NCBI GenBank assembly: GCA_029227175.1
Contig: JAQXZK010000119.1
Span: 1-55,598 of the forward strand
Length of the DNA stretch: 55,598 nucleotides
Source: Bacteroidales bacterium
GTDB taxonomy: Bacteria; Bacteroidota; Bacteroidia; Bacteroidales; Bacteroidaceae
Direction: 5' to 3'
Shown here: piece after piece, positions 1-6,261 of the stretch
Numbering within the stretch: position 1 is the stretch's first letter
Layout: each line of letters starts with the position of its first letter
The notes under the pieces: generated by a model
What the model saw: only the letters and a program-made list of their open reading frames with translations
The model's database searches: none
Told to the model about the DNA's origin: nothing
Program-made: the position numbers and the translations under genes

Positions 1-603
1 TGCCGAACTCTGTACGGCGCAGGTCAGGAGTCCTCCGATGAAGAGGAAGAGGAAGTAAGAGCCGTAACCGAATCCGCTGAGCGTCTCGAAAAATCCCTTG
101 ATGGCTTCGTTCTGGTCTAACTGCATTTCTTTGGCGTTGGCACTAAGCGTGGTCAGACCTAACAGCATCAGGCTGAGCCCCATGATGAACTCGCCCATGT
201 TCCGGTTTTTCTGACTGTATATCAAGGCCATGGCGCAGCAGATGGCACCGTATACAACGTATTGCATATAGCTGCTGCTGCCACCCAGCACCATAATCCA
301 TGCCGTGGCGGTCGTACCGATATTGGCGCCCATAATCACACTGATGGCCTGCTGGAGGGTCAGCAGGCCGGCACTTACGAAGCTCACCGTCATGACGGTG
401 GTGGCTGTCGAGGACTGGATGCTTGTGGTCACGAAGGCACCGGTCAGGATTCCGGTCACCCGATTGGTGGTCATGGCACTGAGTACCGAGCGCAATTTGC
501 TACCCGCCATTTTCTGAAGGCCTTCACTCATCACCTTCATACCATACATCAACAGGGCGACAGAGCCGAGCAGCTTTAAAAAATTGTAAAAAGGAATATC
601 CAT
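1..603 (-). CDS. Na/Pi cotransporter family protein, N-terminal part (cut by window edge)
   Basis: Reading leftwards from an ATG at 603, the frame is open for 201 codons to the edge. It begins MDIPFYNFLKLLGSVALLMY and continues with hydrophobic segments. The family hallmark, a Gln-Ser-Ser repeat in a membrane hairpin, is visible as TTSIQSSTATTVMTVSFVSAG-like sequence near residue 60, and a second QSS occurs at the window edge. These proteins (NptA/YjbB family) sit in the inner membrane and couple sodium to phosphate movement; many carry a C-terminal PhoU-like domain, which would lie outside this window. It is a paralogue of the gene at 38908-40605. It is divergent from the nucleoside kinase with an 86-bp spacer. 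Unlike the paralogue, I see no TGTAACA-type Pho repeats upstream. The family call is firm; transport direction and ion are inferred. Confidence 0.88.
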   Translation of the reverse strand, partial: MDIPFYNFLKLLGSVALLMYGMKVMSEGLQKMAGSKLRSVLSAMTTNRVTGILTGAFVTTSIQSSTATTVMTVSFVSAGLLTLQQAISVIMGANIGTTATAWIMVLGGSSSYMQYVVYGAICCAMALIYSQKNRNMGEFIMGLSLMLLGLTTLSANAKEMQLDQNEAIKGFFETLSGFGYGSYFLFLFIGGLLTCAVQSSA

Positions 604-627
604 CAGAGAAATATTAAAGTTCGTTGG

Positions 628-658
628 TTTGTCAGGCGGAGATATTGCCGTATCTTTA
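628..658 (+). promoter_or_regulatory. Bacteroidota-type promoter for the nucleoside kinase
   Basis: TTTG at 628-631 (-33) and TATCTTTA at 651-658 (-7; seven of eight matches to TAnnTTTG) are separated by 19 bp. The start codon is 31 bp further on. Confidence 0.55.
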
Positions 659-689
659 GCCCATGTAATAACTAAAAATCTGTACAATT

Positions 690-2360
690 ATGAACCACAC
701 CGTGAAAATCCGTTGCAAAAATAATAATATTATTAAAGAAATCCCCATCGGAAGTACACTTTTAGAAATCTCTTCGCTTCTCGGGCTTTCTTTGCCTTAT
801 CCCATCATCAGTGCGAAGGTCAATAACGTGGAGCAGGGACTCAAGTACCGGGTTTATGCCAGCCGCGACATCGAGTTCCTTGACTTGCGCGACCTCTCGG
901 CCCGTCGCGTCTATTCCCACTCCCTCTGTTTCGTCCTCTATGTGGCTGCCCGCGAACTTTTTCCCGAGGGTCATCTGCTTATCGAACACTCTGTGTCTAA
1001 CGGCATTTACTGTGCCTTGCACCTGGGTCGCCCATTGCAGCAGGACGATGTGACGCGCATCCGCTGTCGCATGGACGAACTCATTGCGGCCGACCTTCCT
1101 TTCAAGCGTTTTGAGACCCCGTCCGAGGAGGCCATGCGTGTCTTCGCCGATCAGGGTCTTCCCGACAAGGTGCAGCTGCTTCAGACGACCAACCGGCTCT
1201 ACACCCAGTATTACACCCTCAATGGAGTGGCCGATTCCTACTACGGTCCGATGCTCCCATCAACGGGTTACATCCGCCTGTACGACCTGATGAAATATCA
1301 TGAAGGCCTCCTGTTGCGCATACCTTCCCGTAACACTCCCGACAGCCTGGCCGAACCCGTTGAGCAGAACAAGATGCTGGGTGTCTACATGGAGAACCTG
1401 CGCTGGAACCACCTCATCGGGCTGGACAACATCGGCGACCTCAACGAAGCCTGTGCGGAGGGACGCGCCTCCGAGCTCATCCAGGTGTCGGAGGCCATGC
1501 AGGAAAAGAAGGTCGTGCAGATAGCTGACGAAATTTGCCGGCGCATCAGTGATGGGCAGGATGTCCGCATGGTGCTCATCTCCGGCCCGTCCAGTAGTGG
1601 GAAGACGACCTTCACCAAGCGCTTGGTGGTCCAACTCATGGCCAATGGGGTCAAGACCTGCCCCATCTCGATTGACGACTACGTGGTCAACCGTGTCGAC
1701 ACACCTCTCGACGAGCATGGCGAGTATGACTTCGAGTCTCTCTATGCGGTCGATCTGCCGTTTTTCAACAGTCAGCTCAAGTCGCTCTTGGCCGGTGAGG
1801 AGATAGAGCGTCCTGTTTTCAACTTTACCACGGGCAGGCGCGAGTTTCGAGGCACCCTTCGCATTGACCCCGATACCATCCTTATGCTCGAGGGCATACA
1901 TGCCCTTAATCCTGAGCTCACGCCGCAGATTCCCGATGACAAAAAGTTCCGGATTTACGCCTCTGCCCTTACCTCCATCTCCTTGGACGACCATAACCAC
2001 ATCCCGACCACCGACAACCGCCTCCTGCGCCGTATCATCCGCGACTTCAAGTACCGCGGCTTCTCGGCCCGCGACACCATTCGCCGTTGGCCCAGCGTGC
2101 GTGACGGTGAAGACAAGTGGATTTTCCCTTTCCAAGAGAATGCCGACGTCATGTTCAACTCGGCTCTTGTCTTCGAACTGGCCGTCCTGCGTCCTTATGC
2201 CGAGTCCATCCTCAGCAGTGTACCCGAGAACTGTCCTGAATATGCCGAGGCTCATCGCCTGCTGCAGTTTGTCCGCAACTTCACCACGGTGAGAGACAAT
2301 GAGCTCCCGCCCACTTCTCTCCTCCGCGAGTTCCTCGGAGGCAGCAGCTTCAAGTATTAA
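690..2360 (+). CDS. Nucleoside (uridine-type) kinase with threonyl-tRNA-synthetase-like N-terminus
   Basis: The 556-residue protein has two parts. Residues 1 to about 250 resemble the TGS and second additional (SAD) domains of threonyl-tRNA synthetase: a small ubiquitin-like start, then an HxxxH-poor editing-like fold. Residues from about 290 form a P-loop kinase of the uridine kinase/phosphoribulokinase family with the Walker A motif GPSSSGKTT at 299-307 and the downstream DDY motif expected for nucleoside binding. Proteins with this architecture are annotated as nucleoside kinases in Bacteroidota and would phosphorylate a nucleoside in the cytoplasm as part of salvage. The substrate cannot be told from sequence. 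The gene stands alone behind its own promoter; the next gene starts 115 bp downstream and has its own -7 element. Confidence 0.85.
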   Translation: MNHTVKIRCKNNNIIKEIPIGSTLLEISSLLGLSLPYPIISAKVNNVEQGLKYRVYASRDIEFLDLRDLSARRVYSHSLCFVLYVAARELFPEGHLLIEHSVSNGIYCALHLGRPLQQDDVTRIRCRMDELIAADLPFKRFETPSEEAMRVFADQGLPDKVQLLQTTNRLYTQYYTLNGVADSYYGPMLPSTGYIRLYDLMKYHEGLLLRIPSRNTPDSLAEPVEQNKMLGVYMENLRWNHLIGLDNIGDLNEACAEGRASELIQVSEAMQEKKVVQIADEICRRISDGQDVRMVLISGPSSSGKTTFTKRLVVQLMANGVKTCPISIDDYVVNRVDTPLDEHGEYDFESLYAVDLPFFNSQLKSLLAGEEIERPVFNFTTGRREFRGTLRIDPDTILMLEGIHALNPELTPQIPDDKKFRIYASALTSISLDDHNHIPTTDNRLLRRIIRDFKYRGFSARDTIRRWPSVRDGEDKWIFPFQENADVMFNSALVFELAVLRPYAESILSSVPENCPEYAEAHRLLQFVRNFTTVRDNELPPTSLLREFLGGSSFKY

Positions 2361-2385
2361 CCCAAATCTAAATGACCGATTGGGG
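2357..2385. repeat. Short intergenic repeat, copy A
   Basis: The sequence starting TTAACCCAAATCTAAATGAC and ending in CGATTGGGG overlaps the kinase stop codon. An inverted, slightly diverged copy lies at 4411-4437, so the two flank the helicase gene. Confidence 0.5.
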
Positions 2386-2436
2386 ATTAACCGCAATCTA
2401 TTGGCCGATAGGGCAATCCGAATCAGAAAAAAGCAC

Positions 2437-2444
2437 TACCTTTG
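2437..2444 (+). promoter_or_regulatory. -7 element of the helicase gene
   Basis: TACCTTTG matches the TAnnTTTG consensus fully and is 31 bp before the ATG at 2476. I see no good TTTG at the -33 distance. Confidence 0.5.
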
Positions 2445-2475
2445 CAGCCGTTTTTTGGCAAGAAAGATAAAGATA

Positions 2476-4383
2476 ATGAAGACATTCGAAGAACTTGGCG
2501 TTTGCGAAGCCTTACGCCGTGCCATCACAGAGCTTGGCTTTGAAAACCCTATGCCTGTTCAGGAAGAGGTAATCCCCTACCTGTTGGGCGAGAATAACGA
2601 CGTCGTTGCTTTGGCACAGACAGGAACCGGCAAGACCGCAGCCTTCGGTCTGCCACTTATTCAGCAAGTTGATACGCAACGTAACGAGCCCCAGTCGCTC
2701 ATCCTTTGCCCCACGCGCGAACTCTGCCTACAGATTTCGGACGACCTCTCCGACTATGGCAAGTACGTGGATGGACTGCACATACTCCCCGTCTATGGAG
2801 GCTCGAGCATTGAGAGCCAGATACGCGCCTTGAAGCGTGGTGTGCAGATAATCGTGGCTACCCCGGGCCGACTCATCGACCTCATGGAGCGCGGAGCCGT
2901 TTCTCTGCATACCATTCAGAATGTGGTGCTCGACGAGGCTGACGAGATGCTCAACATGGGCTTCACCGAAAGCCTTAACACTATCCTGGCCGATGTGCCT
3001 CAGGAACGTAACACCCTCCTCTTCTCGGCAACCATGAGCAACGAGATTGCACGCATTGCCAAGCAATACCTGCATGACGCCCGCGAAATCACCATCGGAC
3101 GGCGCAATGAGAGCACCAATACCGTCAAGCACATCGTGTACTGCGTGCAGGCCAAGGACAAATATGCTGCCCTGAAGCGCATTGTCGACTACTACCCGGA
3201 GATTTACGCCATTATCTTTTGCCGCACACGTAAGGAGACACAGGAGATTGCCGACAAGCTCATGAGCGATGGCTATAATGCCGACTCCCTGCACGGTGAG
3301 CTTTCACAGGCACAGCGTGACCTCGTGATGCAGAAGTTCCGCCTTCGCAATCTCCAACTGCTTGTGGCTACTGATGTTGCTGCCCGCGGACTGGATGTCG
3401 AGGACCTTTCCCATGTCATCAACTACGGATTGCCCGAAGATACCGAGAGCTACACCCATCGCAGCGGCCGCACGGGTCGTGCAGGCAAGACCGGTACTTC
3501 TATCGCCATCATCAACCTGCGTGAGAAGGGACGTATGCGAGAAATCGAACGCATCATAGGCAAGAAGTTCGAACCGGGTGTCATGCCCACCGGCAAACAG
3601 ATATGTGAGAAGCAACTCTATAAGTTCATCGACCGCTTGGAGAAGGTAAATGTCAATGAAGAAGAGATTGCCGAACTCATGCCTTCCATTTACCGAAAGC
3701 TCGACTGGCTCAGTAAGGAAGACTTCATTAAGCGTGTTGTGAGTTACGAGTTCAACCGTTTCATCGAGTATTACCGTGATCGAGAAGAAATCAAGCTTGC
3801 TACCGACAACCGCGAGGCCGGAAGCCGGCGTGACGGCGAGCGTGGCCGCAAGCCTGAGGCTGGCTTTACCCGCTTCTTTATCAACATGGGTAAGGTCGAT
3901 GGTTTCTATCCGCGCGAACTTATGGCACTCATCAACTCCAATATGAAGGGCCGTGTGGAGCTTGGGCGCATCGACCTGATGAAGAACTACGCGTTCTTCG
4001 AGGTAGAAGAGAAAGAGACACGAGCCGTGCTCAAGTCGCTCAATGGACTGCGCTTCAACGGCCGCAAGATTGTCGTCGAGGTGGCAAGCGAGGAAGATGG
4101 CAAGGCTTCCGCACCGCGTGGAAATAAAAAAGGTACGGAACGCGGAAATGAGGCGCGAGACGGACGCCGTTCACGCAAGGAAGGTAAGACGGACAGCACC
4201 ACCCGGGCCGACAAGCCCAAGGCTGCGAAACCTTCGCGGGCAGAGCGTGGCTACACCAAGGCGCGAGGCAAGAAAGATGACTGGAAACAGTTCTTCATAC
4301 ACAACGATGACCTCCGCGGACCGGAACCCGATTTCGACGAAGAGGGATGGGCCAAGCCTTCCAAGAAAAGAAAGAAGAAATAA
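2476..4383 (+). CDS. DEAD-box ATP-dependent RNA helicase
   Basis: The 635-residue protein starts MKTFEELGVCEALRRAI at the first ATG after the -7 element; the frame is open further upstream but that part crosses the promoter. It shows the Q motif near residue 15-30, Walker A AQTGTGKT at 47-54, DEAD at 153-156, SAT, and the C-terminal HRSGRTGRAG motif VI. Residues about 465-540 form a DbpA-type RNA-binding domain (RFFINMGKVDGFYP onward), followed by a basic, low-complexity tail rich in Lys, Arg and Gly. This layout matches DeaD/CshA-type helicases that unwind structured RNA during ribosome assembly, mRNA decay and cold adaptation. It is monocistronic, with a terminator at 4446-4484. The exact subfamily is inferred. 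Confidence 0.93.
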   Translation: MKTFEELGVCEALRRAITELGFENPMPVQEEVIPYLLGENNDVVALAQTGTGKTAAFGLPLIQQVDTQRNEPQSLILCPTRELCLQISDDLSDYGKYVDGLHILPVYGGSSIESQIRALKRGVQIIVATPGRLIDLMERGAVSLHTIQNVVLDEADEMLNMGFTESLNTILADVPQERNTLLFSATMSNEIARIAKQYLHDAREITIGRRNESTNTVKHIVYCVQAKDKYAALKRIVDYYPEIYAIIFCRTRKETQEIADKLMSDGYNADSLHGELSQAQRDLVMQKFRLRNLQLLVATDVAARGLDVEDLSHVINYGLPEDTESYTHRSGRTGRAGKTGTSIAIINLREKGRMREIERIIGKKFEPGVMPTGKQICEKQLYKFIDRLEKVNVNEEEIAELMPSIYRKLDWLSKEDFIKRVVSYEFNRFIEYYRDREEIKLATDNREAGSRRDGERGRKPEAGFTRFFINMGKVDGFYPRELMALINSNMKGRVELGRIDLMKNYAFFEVEEKETRAVLKSLNGLRFNGRKIVVEVASEEDGKASAPRGNKKGTERGNEARDGRRSRKEGKTDSTTRADKPKAAKPSRAERGYTKARGKKDDWKQFFIHNDDLRGPEPDFDEEGWAKPSKKRKKK

Positions 4384-4410
4384 CCTTGTCTTTGGCAAAC
4401 GGCATTAGAC

Positions 4411-4437
4411 CCTAATCGGTCAATAAGTTTTGGGTTA
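4411..4437. repeat. Short intergenic repeat, copy B (inverted)
   Basis: The reverse complement reads TAACCCAAAACTTATTGACC then GATTAGG and aligns with 2358-2383, with small internal differences. It lies just after the helicase gene. Confidence 0.5.
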
Positions 4438-4445
4438 ATTTACAG

Positions 4446-4484
4446 TGGGCAGACACCATCGCGTGCTTCTGTCCATTTTTTTTG
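4446..4484 (+). terminator. Rho-independent terminator of the helicase gene
   Basis: TGGGCAGA (4446-4453) pairs with TCTGTCCA (4468-4475), with one G-U pair, a 14-nt loop and a run of eight T. Confidence 0.65.
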
Positions 4485-4547
4485 TTTGGGTGGTCTGCGA
4501 GTATGTCTCGCACACGGTGGGGAGGTCAAGTATGTTGCCAATAGGGC

Positions 4548-4608
4548 AAAAAAAAAGGGCTCCGCTGAGCCCAACCTTGTTAACCTTAAATCTAATACTA
4601 TGAAAAAC
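4548..4608 (-). ncRNA. Short minus-strand transcript candidate (promoter plus terminator, no ORF)
   Basis: On the minus strand a perfect -7 element TACCTTTG (4622-4615) is followed by about 60 nt that end in GGGCTC-AGCG-GAGCCC (4572-4557) and nine T (4556-4548), a strong intrinsic terminator. No reading frame of useful length lies between them, and no gene follows in the same direction; the convergent helicase gene ends at 4383. The unit could be a small RNA or a stand-alone attenuator-like leader. The segment before the hairpin resembles leader-like sequence I have the impression of seeing elsewhere in Bacteroidales, but I cannot verify that here. Confidence 0.45.
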
Positions 4609-4614
4609 ACGTTG

Positions 4615-4622
4615 CAAAGGTA
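4615..4622 (-). promoter_or_regulatory. -7 element for the short minus-strand transcript
   Basis: TACCTTTG on the minus strand, a perfect TAnnTTTG match, placed about 7 bp before the proposed RNA start. Confidence 0.5.
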
Positions 4623-4890
4623 AGGCTAAAGTCCGAATCTGCAAATCTTCCGTTTGAAAAAATCAAGAAAATAACATAAATTCACAGAGTAGCCTGTTAC
4701 GAGCTCCCTCTTTTTGGTATTTTCACATCTCTCTGGCGCGTTGCTCGTATGTGCTTGGGTGCGCAGCATGAGCCGGAAGCGGATGAGACCGCACAAACAT
4801 CTCGCACGCGCGTACCTTATATGTATAAATTAGGCGCGTGTGTGAAGTAAAAATCCCGCGGGGGAGAGGATAGAATGGTGTGATGAGGAA
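4623..4890. other. Intergenic stretch without a recognisable gene
   Basis: I see no convincing ORF. The only structure is the inverted repeat CACGCGC (4805-4811) / GCGCGTG (4834-4840) with a 22-nt loop and no T run on either strand. It lies downstream of the small lipoprotein gene on the minus strand and could be a weak 3' hairpin. Confidence 0.4.
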
Positions 4891-5043
4891 TCAGTGAACA
4901 ACGTCGTCGTCCGGCATCACCGAGATGTCACCGTTGAGATTATTATCCTTATCGTTTGGGCCGTAGCCGTCATGTTCCTTCTCGCAAGAAGCCAGCATAA
5001 GCGAAAGGAAGAGTGCTGCAATCAGTGTTTGGAGATACTTCAT
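4891..5043 (-). CDS. Very small lipoprotein (50 residues), function unknown
   Basis: An ATG at 5043 opens a 50-codon frame ending TGA at 4893-4891. The product starts MKYLQTLIAALFLSLMLASC: a short charged start, a hydrophobic core and a lipobox LASC with Cys at residue 20. The mature part of about 31 residues is acidic and Asn/Asp-rich (EKEHDGYGPNDKDNNLNGD then ISVMPDDDVVH). It would be a lipid-anchored exported peptide. A -7 element TATCTTTG lies at 5078-5071 on the minus strand, at the end of the first 75-bp repeat unit. The signal sequence and promoter argue that it is real, but I know no family for it; a decayed remnant of a longer lipoprotein is possible. Confidence 0.6.
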   Translation of the reverse strand: MKYLQTLIAALFLSLMLASCEKEHDGYGPNDKDNNLNGDISVMPDDDVVH

Positions 5044-5070
5044 TTCAGTTTCGTTTTATTTTCTGGGTAC

Positions 5071-5235
5071 AAAGATAGTGCAAACCGAGTGCAGAATAAA
5101 ATAAGCTCGCTTATTTTTTATGCCGAGGTGCAGCCTATCTTATCAAAAGTAGTGCAAACCGAGCGTAGCATACAATAAACTTGGCTTATTTTTTATGCCG
5201 AGGTGCCGCCTATCTTATTAAAAGTAGTGCAAACC
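5071..5235. repeat. Tandem 75-bp repeat (2.2 copies) with promoter-like ends
   Basis: Units start at 5071, 5145 and 5220 (third copy only 16 bp). Shared blocks are AGTGCAAACCGAG and CTTATTTTTTATGCCGAGGTG followed by GCCTATCTTAT. Read on the minus strand, each unit ends in GGTTTGCACTA(T/C)(C/T)TTTG, giving -7-like elements TATCTTTG, TACTTTTG and TACTTTTA pointing at the small lipoprotein gene. Similar sequence may be dispersed in related genomes, but I cannot check that here. Confidence 0.75.
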
Positions 5236-5284
5236 AGGGTGGAGAACTTTCATGCTTTTGCTCCATTGGTGGGTCAATGGCCCT

Positions 5285-5890
5285 GTTGCTGCGGAGCAAA
5301 ACGGCGGATAACGGGTCAATTCCCCGATTTCCGTCCGGCGAGACTGCACGCCACCGGTGATTCAATAAAATTCCGTTCGGAGAAGCGTCTCTTTGTAGAG
5401 GTATCGCCAGGTTTCCGTTGTGCGAAACGACCAATCACCAGGTTGTCGCTGTCTTTCCGTTGTGCCAAATGACACTTCGTCGGGGTAAGGCGTGTTTTCC
5501 GCCGTGCGAAGTCTTCATTGCCTGGGTAATGGAAGAATTTCCGTGTCGCAAACTTATCCGTGACGGTTACGGAACTCGTTGCTTGCCGGCAATCAGTTTC
5601 GAAATGTTTACGGATGGCTTTTTGTATATCGCAATTTGCTTGGAAAAGTTTACGGAACAAATTGCGACTTCGACAAAAAGCTTCGTAAAGTTGACGAAGG
5701 AAATTGCGACTTTGCAAAATGGCTTGTAAAGTTGACGGACAAAATTGCGAGTTTGACAATCCTTTCCGTAAGGTTTACAGACTGTTTTGCAACTAATCTA
5801 AGCCTTTTGAAAAATTGACGGAACAAATTGCGACTTTGTCAAAGTAGTCTATAAAGTTTACGGAGCAAATTGCGACTTTGAGAAATAATG
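5285..5890. repeat. Degenerate 42-bp-period tandem array (about 14 units)
   Basis: In the first half the core TTTCCGTTGTGCGAAACGA recurs with starts at 5328, 5370, 5412, 5454, 5496 and 5538, exactly 42 bp apart. In the second half the core ACGGAACAAATTGCGACTTTG recurs; its AATTGCGAC word starts at 5660, 5702, 5743, 5785 (diverged), 5826 and 5868, alternating 42 and 41 bp. Because 42 is a multiple of three, long frames with 14-residue repeats are open on both strands (minus 5316-5759 with an xFAxRK pattern; plus 5418-5729 with an LTxEIATL pattern). The 41-bp units break each frame, so coding is doubtful. No spacer structure of a CRISPR is present. Confidence 0.8.
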
Positions 5891-6030
5891 ACGGCAACCA
5901 CGACAGCTCAGACAACAAAAGAAAATTGCCCCCTTGTCACTGTTGTCTGAAATATATTTAACGACAACCCAAACAACTCAGGCAACAATAGAAAGTTGTC
6001 CTTCTTGCCCCCCTTGTCGGTCCCCTTATT
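5891..6030. repeat. Two diverged direct repeats of about 70 bp
   Basis: ACGGCAACCACGACAGCTCA at 5891 and ACGACAACCCAAACAACTCA at 5961 begin two copies that continue with CAACAA-AGAAA-TTG and CCCCTTGTC. The copies are 70 bp apart and directly follow the 42-bp array. Confidence 0.55.
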
Positions 6031-6261
6031 CTCCCGTTTTCTGGACGAATCCTTCCCGGTTCGGAGGGCTTTAACGGAGTGAATGAGGCTGAAAGGCCCA
6101 CTTTACTGTTCTATTTGCATAATTTTTTGTTAATAAAAATTAAATGGGGGGGGGTACGCGATGTTTGTTAAAAAAATAAAACCGTTATTTGCATGAGATA
6201 TTTAATAAATCTTTATGTATACCAGAAAAGACAACGTTTTATCTTAAACTAATATTTAATA
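6031..6261 (+). other. Upstream region of the SusC gene with a nine-G run
   Basis: The last 230 bp before the SusC gene hold a run of nine G at 6146-6154 and AT-rich sequence after it. TTTG at 6164-6167 and GTTATTTG at 6184-6191 could be a poor -33/-7 pair (16-bp spacer), and TATCTTAA at 6240-6247 is another weak -7. I see no confident promoter; an activator-dependent promoter is likely for this kind of gene. Confidence 0.35.

Noticed and set aside
2299..2475. Longer N-terminus for the helicase
   Set aside because: The extra 59 codons overlap the end of the kinase gene and the -7 element, and the family starts at MKTFEELGV.
5316..5759. 147-codon minus-strand frame with 14-residue repeats as a gene
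   Set aside because: The frame is a by-product of the 42-bp period; it covers only part of the array, competing frames are open on the plus strand, and 41-bp units break the pattern. Kept as a repeat feature instead.
5071..6030. CRISPR array
   Set aside because: Units are tandem and degenerate with no unique spacers and no cas genes nearby.
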